From assembly GCF_000802155.2 (NCBI RefSeq), contig NZ_JQGJ02000007.1:186001-250000 (forward strand): a stretch of DNA of 64,000 nt, written 5' to 3'. Position 1 is the stretch's first letter; every line of letters starts with the position of its first letter. The notes beneath the pieces were generated by a model. It saw only the letters and a list, made by a program, of their open reading frames with translations. It was not told the DNA's origin and searched no databases. Of the stretch, positions 55,076-64,000 are shown piece after piece. The stretch comes from Pseudomonas frederiksbergensis. Lineage in GTDB: Bacteria > Pseudomonadota > Gammaproteobacteria > Pseudomonadales > Pseudomonadaceae. The position numbers and the translations under genes were made by a program.

Positions 55076-55095
55076 CTGTAGCGATTTCGCTACAG
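55076..55095 (+). promoter_or_regulatory. GcsR upstream activator site 3 (perfect palindrome)
   Basis: CTGTAGCGATTTCGCTACAG is a perfect inverted repeat, exactly 100 nt downstream of site 1, hence in phase with the 20-nt units. A weak further copy (ACAACGATTTTTTACAG) is at 55051-55067. Confidence 0.75.
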
Positions 55096-55158
55096 CCAAG
55101 ACAATTCGAGCGCCGACAGAACCTGTTAAGCCCTTGATAAACAAGCCATTAATGACAT

Positions 55159-55174
55159 TGGCCGCATTCTTGCT
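55159..55174 (+). promoter_or_regulatory. Sigma-54 promoter of the gcv operon
   Basis: TGGCCGCATTCTTGCT, with GG and GC ten bases apart, is 79 nt before the gcvH ATG and 64 nt after the nearest activator site. Confidence 0.82.
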
Positions 55175-55252
55175 ATGGGTATTGCATTCGGCCGGGCCAA
55201 GCCCCGCGCCTTTCTTCGCGTCCACCAGACGAATCTGGCCCCAGGAGTTTCC

Positions 55253-55636
55253 ATGAGCGAGTTGCGTTTCACTGAAGATCACGAATGGCTGCGCGCCGAA
55301 ACCGACGGCAGCGTTACCGTAGGCATCACCGCTTTCGCGCAGAATGCGTTGGGCGACGTGGTTTTTGTGCAACTGCCTGAATTGCAGTCCTATGAAAAAG
55401 GCGCCGAAGCCTCTACCGTGGAATCGGTCAAGGCAGCCAGCGGTGTGTACATGCCACTGGACGGTGAAGTGCTCGAAGTGAATGGCAACCTCGACAGCAG
55501 CCCGGAACTGGTCAATGAAGACCCGATGGGCGAAGGCTGGTTCTTCCGTTTCAGACCGACCGACGCCGACGCAGTGGCTAAGCTGTTGGATCGAGACGCC
55601 TACGACCGCCTGATCAAAGCCAACGCCGAAGCCTGA
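55253..55636 (+). CDS. gcvH: Glycine cleavage system H protein
   Basis: A 127-aa lipoyl carrier that shuttles the aminomethyl group between P, T and L proteins. The lipoylated lysine is K60 in ESVKAASGVY. Start MSELRFTEDHEWL with a good spacing to AGGAG. First gene of the sigma-54-driven operon. There is no lipoamide dehydrogenase gene here; the housekeeping enzyme probably serves. Confidence 0.97.
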   Translation: MSELRFTEDHEWLRAETDGSVTVGITAFAQNALGDVVFVQLPELQSYEKGAEASTVESVKAASGVYMPLDGEVLEVNGNLDSSPELVNEDPMGEGWFFRFRPTDADAVAKLLDRDAYDRLIKANAEA

Positions 55637-55646
55637 GGAGCGCACC

Positions 55647-58496
55647 ATGACCGTTAATCTCGGCACCGCCAACGAATTCATCGCCCGCCACATCGGCCCG
55701 CGTGCAGGCGACGAGCAAGCCATGCTCGAACGCCTGGGCTTCGACTCCCTGGAAGCCCTGAGCGCCAGCGTCATCCCGGAAAGCATCAAGGGCACCAGCG
55801 TGCTGGACATGGGCGACGGCCAGAGCGAAGCCGATGCACTGGCCTCGATCAAAGCCATCGCCGGCAAGAACCAGCTGTTCAAGACCTACATCGGCCAGGG
55901 CTACTACAACTGTCACACGCCGGCGCCGATCCTGCGCAACCTGCTGGAAAACCCCGCCTGGTACACCGCCTACACCCCATACCAGCCAGAAATCTCCCAG
56001 GGCCGTCTCGAAGCGCTGCTGAATTTCCAGACGCTGATCAGCGACCTCACCGGCCTGCCGATCGCCAACGCCTCCCTGCTGGATGAAGCCACCGCCGCCG
56101 CCGAAGCCATGACCTTCTGCAAGCGCCTGAGCAAGAACAAGGGCAGCAACGCCTTCTTCGCCTCCGTGCACAGCCACCCGCAAACACTCGACGTGCTGCG
56201 CACCCGTGCCGAGCCCCTGGGCATCGACGTGGTCGTGGGCGACGAGCGCGAACTGAGCGACGTCAGCGGTTTCTTTGGTGCGCTGCTGCAATACCCGGCC
56301 AGCAACGGTGACCTGTTCGACTACCGCGAACTGACCGAACGCTTCCACGCGGCCAACGCCTTGGTCGCTGTTGCTGCTGACCTGCTGGCCCTGACCCTGC
56401 TGACACCACCGGGCGAATTCGGCGCCGACGTTGCCATCGGCAGCGCCCAGCGCTTCGGCGTGCCGCTGGGCTTCGGCGGCCCACACGCGGCTTATTTCTC
56501 CACCAAGGATGCGTTCAAGCGCGACATGCCTGGCCGTCTGGTCGGCGTTTCCGTGGACCGTTTCGGCAAGCCTGCCCTGCGCCTGGCGATGCAGACCCGC
56601 GAGCAACACATCCGCCGCGAGAAAGCCACCAGCAACATCTGCACCGCCCAAGTGCTATTGGCCAACATTGCCAGCATGTACGCCGTGTACCACGGCCCCA
56701 AGGGCCTGGTGCAAATCGCCAATCGCATCCATCACCTGACCGCGATTCTCGCCAAGGGCCTGGGCGCGCTGGGCCTGAACGTCGAGCAAGAGAGCTTCTT
56801 CGACACCCTGACCCTGCACACCGGCGCGCAAACCGCCGCCCTGCACGACAAGGCCCGTGCCCAGCGCATCAACCTGCGTGTGGTCGATGCTGAACGCCTG
56901 GGCCTGTCCTTGGACGAGACCACCAGCCAGGCGGATATCGAAACCCTCTGGGGTCTGTTGGCCGAAGGCAAGGCCCTGCCAGATTTCGCTGCACTGGCCG
57001 CCAGCGTGCAAAGCCGCATCCCGGCCGAACTGGTGCGCCAATCGGCGATCCTCAGCCACCCGGTGTTCAACCGCTACCATTCCGAAACCGAGCTGATGCG
57101 CTACCTGCGCAAGCTCGCCGACAAGGACCTGGCCCTGGATCGCACCATGATCCCCCTGGGTTCCTGCACCATGAAACTCAACGCCGCCAGCGAAATGATC
57201 CCGGTGACCTGGGCCGAGTTCGGCGCCCTGCACCCGTTCGCCCCGGCCGAGCAAAGCGTGGGTTACCAGCAACTGACCGACGAACTGGAAGCCATGCTCT
57301 GCGCCGCCACCGGCTATGACGCGGTGTCGCTGCAACCCAACGCCGGTTCCCAGGGTGAATACGCCGGCCTGCTGGCGATCCGTGCCTATCACCAGAGCCG
57401 TGGCGAAGACCGTCGCGACATCTGCCTGATCCCGTCTTCGGCCCACGGCACCAACCCGGCCACCGCCAACATGGCCGGCATGCGCGTGGTCGTGACCGCC
57501 TGCGATGCCCGCGGCAACGTTGACATCGAAGACCTGCGCGCCAAGGCCATCGAGCACCGCGAACACCTCGCCGCGCTGATGATCACCTACCCGTCCACCC
57601 ACGGTGTGTTCGAAGAAGGCATCCGCGAAATCTGCGGCATCATTCATGACAATGGTGGCCAGGTGTACATCGACGGCGCCAACATGAACGCCATGGTCGG
57701 CCTCTGCGCCCCAGGCAAGTTCGGCGGCGACGTGTCGCACCTGAACCTGCACAAGACCTTCTGCATCCCTCACGGCGGTGGCGGCCCGGGCGTCGGCCCG
57801 ATTGGCGTCAAATCGCACCTGGCGCCGTTCCTGCCGGGCCACGCCAACATGGAACGCAAGGAAGGCGCAGTCTGCGCGGCGCCGTTCGGCAGCGCGAGCA
57901 TCCTGCCGATCACCTGGATGTACATCCGCATGATGGGCGGCGCGGGCCTCAAGCGCGCCTCGCAACTGGCGATCCTCAACGCCAACTACATCGCCCGTCG
58001 CCTGGAAGAGCACTACCCGGTGCTCTACTCCGGCAGCAACGGCCTGGTGGCCCACGAGTGCATCCTCGACCTGCGTCCGCTCAAGGATAGCAGCGGCATC
58101 AGCGTCGATGACGTCGCCAAGCGCCTGATCGACTTCGGCTTCCATGCCCCGACCATGTCGTTCCCAGTGGCCGGCACGTTGATGATCGAGCCGACCGAAA
58201 GCGAATCCAAGGAAGAACTGGACCGCTTCTGCGACGCCATGATCTGCATCCGCGAAGAAATCCGCGCAGTTGAAAATGGCAGCCTCGACAAAGACGACAA
58301 TCCGCTGAAGAACGCCCCGCACACCGCCGCGGAACTCGTCGGCGACTGGACCCACCCTTACAGCCGCGAACAGGCGGTGTATCCGGTGGCGTCGTTGATC
58401 GAAGGCAAATACTGGCCGCCCGTGGGCCGGGTCGACAACGTGTTCGGCGACCGCAACTTGGTCTGCGCCTGCCCGTCGATCGAAAGCTACGCTTGA
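55647..58496 (+). CDS. gcvP: Glycine dehydrogenase (decarboxylating), P protein
   Basis: A 949-aa fused-type PLP enzyme. The N-terminal half begins with FIARHIGPR, and the C-terminal half has the PLP lysine K703 in LNLHKTFCIPHGGGGPG. SSAHGTNPATANMAG is also typical. Length is standard. It follows gcvH by 10 nt. After its stop come a hairpin and a REP element before sdaA, where P. aeruginosa has glyA2. Confidence 0.98.
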   Translation: MTVNLGTANEFIARHIGPRAGDEQAMLERLGFDSLEALSASVIPESIKGTSVLDMGDGQSEADALASIKAIAGKNQLFKTYIGQGYYNCHTPAPILRNLLENPAWYTAYTPYQPEISQGRLEALLNFQTLISDLTGLPIANASLLDEATAAAEAMTFCKRLSKNKGSNAFFASVHSHPQTLDVLRTRAEPLGIDVVVGDERELSDVSGFFGALLQYPASNGDLFDYRELTERFHAANALVAVAADLLALTLLTPPGEFGADVAIGSAQRFGVPLGFGGPHAAYFSTKDAFKRDMPGRLVGVSVDRFGKPALRLAMQTREQHIRREKATSNICTAQVLLANIASMYAVYHGPKGLVQIANRIHHLTAILAKGLGALGLNVEQESFFDTLTLHTGAQTAALHDKARAQRINLRVVDAERLGLSLDETTSQADIETLWGLLAEGKALPDFAALAASVQSRIPAELVRQSAILSHPVFNRYHSETELMRYLRKLADKDLALDRTMIPLGSCTMKLNAASEMIPVTWAEFGALHPFAPAEQSVGYQQLTDELEAMLCAATGYDAVSLQPNAGSQGEYAGLLAIRAYHQSRGEDRRDICLIPSSAHGTNPATANMAGMRVVVTACDARGNVDIEDLRAKAIEHREHLAALMITYPSTHGVFEEGIREICGIIHDNGGQVYIDGANMNAMVGLCAPGKFGGDVSHLNLHKTFCIPHGGGGPGVGPIGVKSHLAPFLPGHANMERKEGAVCAAPFGSASILPITWMYIRMMGGAGLKRASQLAILNANYIARRLEEHYPVLYSGSNGLVAHECILDLRPLKDSSGISVDDVAKRLIDFGFHAPTMSFPVAGTLMIEPTESESKEELDRFCDAMICIREEIRAVENGSLDKDDNPLKNAPHTAAELVGDWTHPYSREQAVYPVASLIEGKYWPPVGRVDNVFGDRNLVCACPSIESYA

Positions 58497-58548
58497 CCTG
58501 AAGGGGGGTGGGTTTGCTCGCCCCTTTCAACCACAGCGCATACTCCCT

Positions 58549-58576
58549 TGTGGGAGCGGGCTTGCTCGCTCCCACA
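58549..58576. repeat. REP element (GTGGGAGC class) inside the gcv operon
   Basis: TGTGGGAGCGGGCTTGCTCGCTCCCACA between gcvP and sdaA, preceded at 58501-58528 by a stem AAGGGG...CCCCTT. Confidence 0.85.
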
Positions 58577-58636
58577 TTGGATCTACGCCAATCTCCTAAA
58601 ACCGTCGATCCCATAAAAAGAAACCGGAGAAACACC

Positions 58637-60013
<1,377 letters not shown>

Positions 60014-60044
60014 CGCACGCCATTCTCATTTTCCAGGAGTTGAT

Positions 60045-61169
60045 ATGTCCACCGAACAACTGTTGAAAACCCCGCTGCACGCGCTGCACCTTGAACTCGG
60101 CGCCCGCATGGTGCCGTTCGCCGGCTACGACATGCCCGTGCAATACCCGTTGGGCGTGATGAAGGAACACCAGCACACCCGTGATCAGGCTGGGCTGTTC
60201 GATGTGTCCCACATGGGCCAGATACGCCTGACCGGCGCAGGTGCCGCCAAGGCCCTGGAAACCTTGGTGCCGGTGGACATCATCGACCTGCCGGTGGGCA
60301 TGCAGCGCTATGCCATGTTCACCAATGAGAACGGCGGCATCCTGGATGACCTGATGGTCGCCAACCTGGGCAATGACGAACTGTTCCTGGTGGTCAACGC
60401 GGCGTGCAAGGACCAGGATCTGGCCCACCTGCAAGCGAACATCGGCGGCCAGTGCAACATCGAGCCGCTGTTCGAAGCCCGCGCCCTGCTCGCCCTGCAA
60501 GGCCCGGCCGCCGTCACCGTCCTCGCACGCCTGGCCCCGGAAGTGGCGAAGATGACTTTCATGCAATTCCAGCGCGTCACCCTGCTGGGCGTGGATTGCT
60601 TTGTCAGCCGTTCGGGCTACACCGGTGAAGACGGTTTCGAGATTTCCGTGCCGGCGGCCGACGCGGAGAAACTCGCCCGCGCGCTGCTGGCTGAGCCAGA
60701 GGTAGCCGCCATCGGCCTTGGCGCCCGTGACTCCCTGCGCCTGGAAGCCGGCCTGTGCCTCTACGGCCATGACATGAACACCGAGAGCACGCCGATCGAA
60801 GCCAGCTTGCTCTGGGCAATCTCCAAGGTGCGCCGCGCCGACGGCGCTCGTGCCGGGGGCTTCCCTGGGGCGGAAACCGTTTTTGCCCAGCAACAGCAAG
60901 GCGTGAAGCGCAAACGTGTCGGCCTGTTGCCCCAGGAACGCACACCGGTTCGCGAAGGTGCGCAGATCGTCAACGAGGCCGGCGAGACCATCGGCACGGT
61001 TTGCAGCGGCGGCTTCGGGCCGACACTGGGCGGTCCGTTGGCGATGGGTTACCTGGACAGCGCCTACGTCGCCTTGGACACGCCAGTCTGGGCCATCGTG
61101 CGTGGGAAAAAAGTGCCTCTGCTTGTAAGCAAAATGCCATTCGTTCCACAGCGCTACTACCGTGGTTGA
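60045..61169 (+). CDS. gcvT: Aminomethyltransferase, glycine cleavage T protein
   Basis: A 374-aa folate-dependent enzyme releasing ammonia and forming methylene-tetrahydrofolate. Hallmarks are ARMVPFAGYDMPVQYP, GLFDVSHMGQI, GYTGEDGFEI and the ARDSLRLEAGLCLYGHD stretch. Length is standard. Last gene of the operon; a stem-loop follows at 61191-61230. Confidence 0.97.
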   Translation: MSTEQLLKTPLHALHLELGARMVPFAGYDMPVQYPLGVMKEHQHTRDQAGLFDVSHMGQIRLTGAGAAKALETLVPVDIIDLPVGMQRYAMFTNENGGILDDLMVANLGNDELFLVVNAACKDQDLAHLQANIGGQCNIEPLFEARALLALQGPAAVTVLARLAPEVAKMTFMQFQRVTLLGVDCFVSRSGYTGEDGFEISVPAADAEKLARALLAEPEVAAIGLGARDSLRLEAGLCLYGHDMNTESTPIEASLLWAISKVRRADGARAGGFPGAETVFAQQQQGVKRKRVGLLPQERTPVREGAQIVNEAGETIGTVCSGGFGPTLGGPLAMGYLDSAYVALDTPVWAIVRGKKVPLLVSKMPFVPQRYYRG

Positions 61170-61190
61170 TTGGTTGTTTCTATAAGTAAC

Positions 61191-61230
61191 GCGGTTGCGC
61201 TAAACGTGCACTAATGTGTAACGCAACCGC
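61191..61230 (+). terminator. Stem-loop after gcvT
   Basis: GCGGTTGCG / CGCAACCGC with a 22-nt loop and a short A-rich tail; a probable operon end without a strong T run. The rest of 61231-61563 is csp leader; it holds no gene, but CCCTTGAGGGG followed by TTGTTTTTT (61358-61378) looks like a second terminator. Confidence 0.5.
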
Positions 61231-61563
61231 CATAAAAAGGTGCATCTAGTGTTAATCATCCGGGCTTATAACGCTACGGAACTACTGGACTTGCCTTTTG
61301 ATTAAGCCGACCTTGAGGAAACATCTAAAACGCCAGCAAAGCTGAGTAAATACGGGCCCTTGAGGGGGGTTGTTTTTTCGTTGGAAGTTGGCGTAGAGTT
61401 TCGTCACTGTGTTTGCATGGGTCGCTTGGATCGTGACCTGGGCAGTAGCCTACGAAGTTAGCTACAACCCGTTCGACGTCATCTTACTTTCCTGCAACCC
61501 AGCCCCAGTACTCTTTCGTGTGGAAAGAGGCTGTCATTAATTTAGCGTCAAGGAAATAAGAAA

Positions 61564-61776
61564 ATGGCTGAACGTCAGAGCGGTACCGTCAAGTGGTTCA
61601 ACGACGAAAAAGGTTTTGGTTTCATCACCCCTGAAAGCGGTCCGGATCTGTTCGTACACTTCCGCGCCATCCAGGGCAACGGCTTCAAGAGCCTGAAAGA
61701 AGGCCAGAAAGTCACTTTCGTTGCCGTACAAGGCCAGAAAGGCATGCAGGCTGACGAGGTTATTGCCGAAGCCTAA
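61564..61776 (+). CDS. Cold-shock domain protein (CspA family)
   Basis: A 70-aa single-stranded nucleic-acid-binding protein. RNP1 is KGFGFI and RNP2 is DLFVHF, within the standard five-strand fold. The long leader is usual for csp mRNAs. AAGGAAATAAG precedes the ATG. Which csp paralogue this is cannot be said. Confidence 0.95.
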   Translation: MAERQSGTVKWFNDEKGFGFITPESGPDLFVHFRAIQGNGFKSLKEGQKVTFVAVQGQKGMQADEVIAEA

Positions 61777-61790
61777 GGCTTTCGCACACT

Positions 61791-61823
61791 AAAAAGCCCC
61801 TGATTGATATCAGGGGCTTTTTT
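61791..61823 (+). terminator. csp terminator
   Basis: AAAAAGCCCCTGAT-TGAT-ATCAGGGGCTTTTTT. Confidence 0.92.
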
Positions 61824-61869
61824 ATGGGCGTAAATCCGTAAAATGGGTTCTTTTTGGCTCGAGGCCGTC

Positions 61870-62358
61870 ATGTCGAAACACCTGCTCACCCCCCAGGGTG
61901 ACTTCCCTCCCGCCCGCCTGGGTCGTCGCCTGGCCGCGATGTTTTATGACTTCCTGCTGTGCACGGCGCTGCTGATCGTCACTGGCGGTGTCTACAAGAT
62001 GATCCAGATGGCGATCATTGGCGAAGAAAAGATGCGCGCCCTCACCGACGCCGGCGCGCTGGACGGCGATCCGCTGCTATCAACGGTGCTGCTCTTCGTG
62101 CTGTTCGGCTTCTTCGCAAAGTTCTGGACCCACAACGGCCAGACCCTGGGCATGCAGGTCTGGTGCATCCGCGTGCAGAACGCCGACGGCACGGCCATCA
62201 GCCTGTGGCAGGCGCTGTTGCGGTTCGTGGTATCGATTGCGTCATTGCTGCTGTTGGGCGCGGGCTTTATCTGGGTGCTGTTCGACAAGCGCAAGCGCAG
62301 TTGGCATGACATCTACTCGGATACGCAGTTGGTGCGGATTCCAAAGAAAACCAAATAA
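61870..62358 (+). CDS. RDD family membrane protein
   Basis: A 162-aa inner-membrane protein. RLGRRLAAMFYDFLLC carries the RDD-family Arg/Asp pattern in TM1 (about 22-45), a second membrane segment lies near 70-90, and the third is about 120-145 (FVVSIASLLLLGAGFIWVLF), followed by KRKRSWHDIYSDT, the typical ending. The start MSKHLLTPQG at 61870 is preferred. Transport or other function unknown. Confidence 0.9.
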   Translation: MSKHLLTPQGDFPPARLGRRLAAMFYDFLLCTALLIVTGGVYKMIQMAIIGEEKMRALTDAGALDGDPLLSTVLLFVLFGFFAKFWTHNGQTLGMQVWCIRVQNADGTAISLWQALLRFVVSIASLLLLGAGFIWVLFDKRKRSWHDIYSDTQLVRIPKKTK

Positions 62359-62374
62359 GAACACCACAGGACCC

Positions 62375-62401
62375 GTGGCGAGGGAACTTGCTCCCTCGCC
62401 A
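62375..62401. repeat. REP element (GTGGCGAGGG class)
   Basis: GTGGCGAGGGAAC-TTG-CTCCCTCGCCA, nearly perfect, between convergent genes. Confidence 0.75.
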
Positions 62402-62435
62402 AGAAATCCTCGCAGCCCCGCTATCGTCTTCAGCT

Positions 62436-63494
62436 TCAGGCATTCCCCGCCAACTTCATCCGCGCTGCCTGAGTGAAATCCAGCATGCGCTTGAGGGGGC
62501 GAATCGCCTGGGGAATCAACGCCGGGTCGACGAAAATCTCGTTGGTGCCTTCCTGCAAGCTTTTGAGCGTGCGTTCCAGGGTGTTCATCGCCATCCATGG
62601 GCAATGCGCGCAACTGCGGCACGCCGCGCCGTTGCCGGCGGTGGGGGCTTCGATGAAGACCTTGTCCGGGCACAGCTGCTGCATCTTGTAGAAAATGCCC
62701 CGGTCAGTGGCGACGATCAGCGTCTTGTTCGGCAAGCTCTGGGCAGCGGCGATCAACTGACTGGTGGAACCCACGGCATCCGCCAGCTCGATGACCGAGG
62801 TCGGCGACTCCGGGTGCACCAGGATCGCGGCGTCCGGGTACAGCGCCTTCATGTCTTCCAATTGCTTGGACTTGAACTCTTCATGCACGATGCAGGCGCC
62901 GTCCCAGAGCAGCATGTCGGCACCCGTCTTGCGCTGGATGTAGGTGCCCAGGTGCTTGTCCGGGCCCCAGATGATCGTCTCGCCGTTGTCCATCAGGCTT
63001 TCGACGATTTCCAGTGCACAGCTGGACGTCACGACCCAGTCCGCCCGCGCCTTGACCGCCGCCGAGGTGTTGGCATACACCACCACCGTGCGCTCCGGAT
63101 GCTGGTCGCAAAACGCCGAGAATTCATCCACCGGGCAGCCCAGGTCGAGGGAGCAGGTAGCTTCCAGCGTTGGCATCAGCACGCGTTTTTCAGGGTTGAG
63201 GATCTTGGCGGTCTCACCCATGAACTTGACCCCGGCCACCACCACGGTCTTGGCCGGATGGGCGTTGCCGAAGCGGGCCATCTCCAGGGAATCGGAGACA
63301 CAGCCCCCGGTCTCTTCGGCCAGGGCCTGGATGATCGGGTCACAATAGAAATGCGCGACCAGCACCGCGTCCTGAGCCTTGAGCTCGGCGGCGATGGCAG
63401 CGCGGTACCAGGCCTCTTGCTCGGCCGACAGCGGCTTGGGCTGCTTGGCATCGAGGTGAGCCTGGACCAGAAGGCGTTCGGAAATCTGCGTCAT
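62436..63494 (-). CDS. nadA: Quinolinate synthase
   Basis: A 352-aa [4Fe-4S] enzyme of NAD synthesis, condensing iminoaspartate with dihydroxyacetone phosphate. It starts MTQISERLLVQAH; the conserved VLVAHFYCDP, FMGETAKILNP, VVYANTSAAVKA and the cysteines in SSCA and RSCAHCPWM are present. Longer frames upstream are not supported. Standard length. Confidence 0.96.
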   Translation of the reverse strand: MTQISERLLVQAHLDAKQPKPLSAEQEAWYRAAIAAELKAQDAVLVAHFYCDPIIQALAEETGGCVSDSLEMARFGNAHPAKTVVVAGVKFMGETAKILNPEKRVLMPTLEATCSLDLGCPVDEFSAFCDQHPERTVVVYANTSAAVKARADWVVTSSCALEIVESLMDNGETIIWGPDKHLGTYIQRKTGADMLLWDGACIVHEEFKSKQLEDMKALYPDAAILVHPESPTSVIELADAVGSTSQLIAAAQSLPNKTLIVATDRGIFYKMQQLCPDKVFIEAPTAGNGAACRSCAHCPWMAMNTLERTLKSLQEGTNEIFVDPALIPQAIRPLKRMLDFTQAARMKLAGNA

Positions 63495-63796
63495 GTTCGC
63501 AAGACCTATAGGCGCATTTGCGCGAAAGTCGAGTATACACCCGGCTCCGGACCACTCGGGTACCGCCGGGAAAGTGAATGTCATCAGGCACGGGACAGCG
63601 TGAAGCCGGCAAGGCTACAGAATATCCCGCCGTTGCAAAAGATCATTCTGACCTGTGCCCGGGCAGGCGACTTGCGCCTGTGCCAAGCTGACTGAAATGT
63701 AATCACTCGCCCCGCCCGGCTGTGTCATCGTTCGCTCTACCCTGCATGGGACCACTTCCCTTGCACGCAGCGAATCGACTGACGGACTTTCATCGC
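63495..63796. other. Spacer between nadA and copA
   Basis: About 300 nt with no gene and no strong hairpin; it should contain the divergent promoters. I could not identify a Cop box by eye. Confidence 0.5.
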
Positions 63797-64000
63797 ATGC
63801 AAACAAAAACTTCCCGGCGAACCTTTGTAAAGGGCCTGTCTGCCGGCGGCATCCTCGCTGGCCTGGGCTTGTGGCGCGCCCCTGTCTGGGCCGTCACTGG
63901 CCCTGGCCAACCCAACGTACTGAGCGGCACCGAGTTCGACCTGTTCATCGGCGAAAGCCCGGTCAACTTCACCGGCAGCCCACGCACCGCCCAGACCATC
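63797..64000 (+). CDS. copA: Multicopper oxidase CopA-like, Tat-exported (3' end cut)
   Basis: The first 68 residues of a protein running off the right edge. The Tat signal SRRTFVKG is at about 6-13, with a hydrophobic core and cleavage near PVWA. It then reads TEFDLFIGESPVNFTG, the usual N-terminus of the CopA copper-resistance oxidase (about 600 aa), which handles Cu(I) in the periplasm with CopB. A partner copB is expected just outside the window. Confidence 0.85.
   Translation, partial: MQTKTSRRTFVKGLSAGGILAGLGLWRAPVWAVTGPGQPNVLSGTEFDLFIGESPVNFTGSPRTAQTI

Noticed and set aside
54976..55095. Short CRISPR-like array
   Set aside because: The 20-nt units are degenerate palindromes in a promoter region, without spacers or cas genes; they fit activator sites.
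56655..58355. 566-codon - strand frame over gcvP
   Set aside because: Antisense shadow of gcvP.

Overview
The window is a 64 kb piece of a Pseudomonas chromosome, most like the P. fluorescens group. The evidence is gene order and protein content: colRS next to the orf222/wapQ pair; argG-motY-pyrC-rnt-prx-bfd-bfr-grxD-argF; glpFKRD; aatJQMP-aauSR; gcsR-gcvHP-sdaA-gcvT; many short GTGGGAGC/GTGGCGAGG REP palindromes; and high-GC codon use. Both ends are cut: an RND pump gene on the left and a CopA-type multicopper oxidase gene on the right. I saw no rRNA, tRNA, CRISPR array, prophage or IS element.

Layout. 1-7.5 kb: an RND efflux pump, then the ColR/ColS envelope-stress two-component system. 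ColRS is flanked on both sides by ColR-like boxes, one in front of a three-gene operon (methyltransferase, WapQ/InaA kinase, small membrane peptide) and one in front of a PAP2 phosphatase. 7.5-12.8 kb: the groES-groEL operon, whose groEL stop codon is split by a 3.1 kb group II intron. The intron encodes an HNH-type reverse transcriptase/maturase and a second, translationally coupled 65-aa ORF. 12.8-18.5 kb: fxsA, a HugZ-like protein, an SDR, apbC and metG. 18.6-23.3 kb: a divergent rnf cluster (A, B, D, G, E, no C) followed by nth and a PA3496-family gene. 23-24.8 kb: an orphan LuxR-type response regulator and an AT-rich gap with one small membrane protein. 24.8-38 kb: housekeeping, arginine, pyrimidine, iron-storage and redox genes plus an orphan molybdopterin oxidoreductase. 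38-43.3 kb: glycerol uptake and catabolism. 43.3-50.7 kb: the acidic amino-acid ABC transporter under a sigma-54 promoter, with its AauRS regulators. 50.7-53.3 kb: a LysR/metallo-hydrolase/reductase group. 53.4-61.2 kb: the GcsR-regulated glycine cleavage operon. 61.5-64 kb: csp, an RDD protein, nadA and the start of copA.

The two least ordinary regions are these. (1) The groEL intron: its first base supplies the G of a TAG stop codon, and splicing would restore TAA and reconnect groEL to its real terminator 3 kb away. The RT stop and the small ORF start share an ATGA. (2) The rnf cluster: RnfA lacks both cysteines that normally hold the intramembrane iron-sulphur cluster, RnfC is absent, and RnfB has lost its membrane anchor and gained a helical C-terminal tail.

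Regulatory sites readable from sequence include sigma-54 promoters with paired upstream activator sites (aatJ, gcvH), a sigma-32-like promoter for groES, a Fur-like box before bfd, inverted repeats before glpD, and many bidirectional terminators. All functional statements come from reading the sequence and recalled family knowledge; no database search was run.
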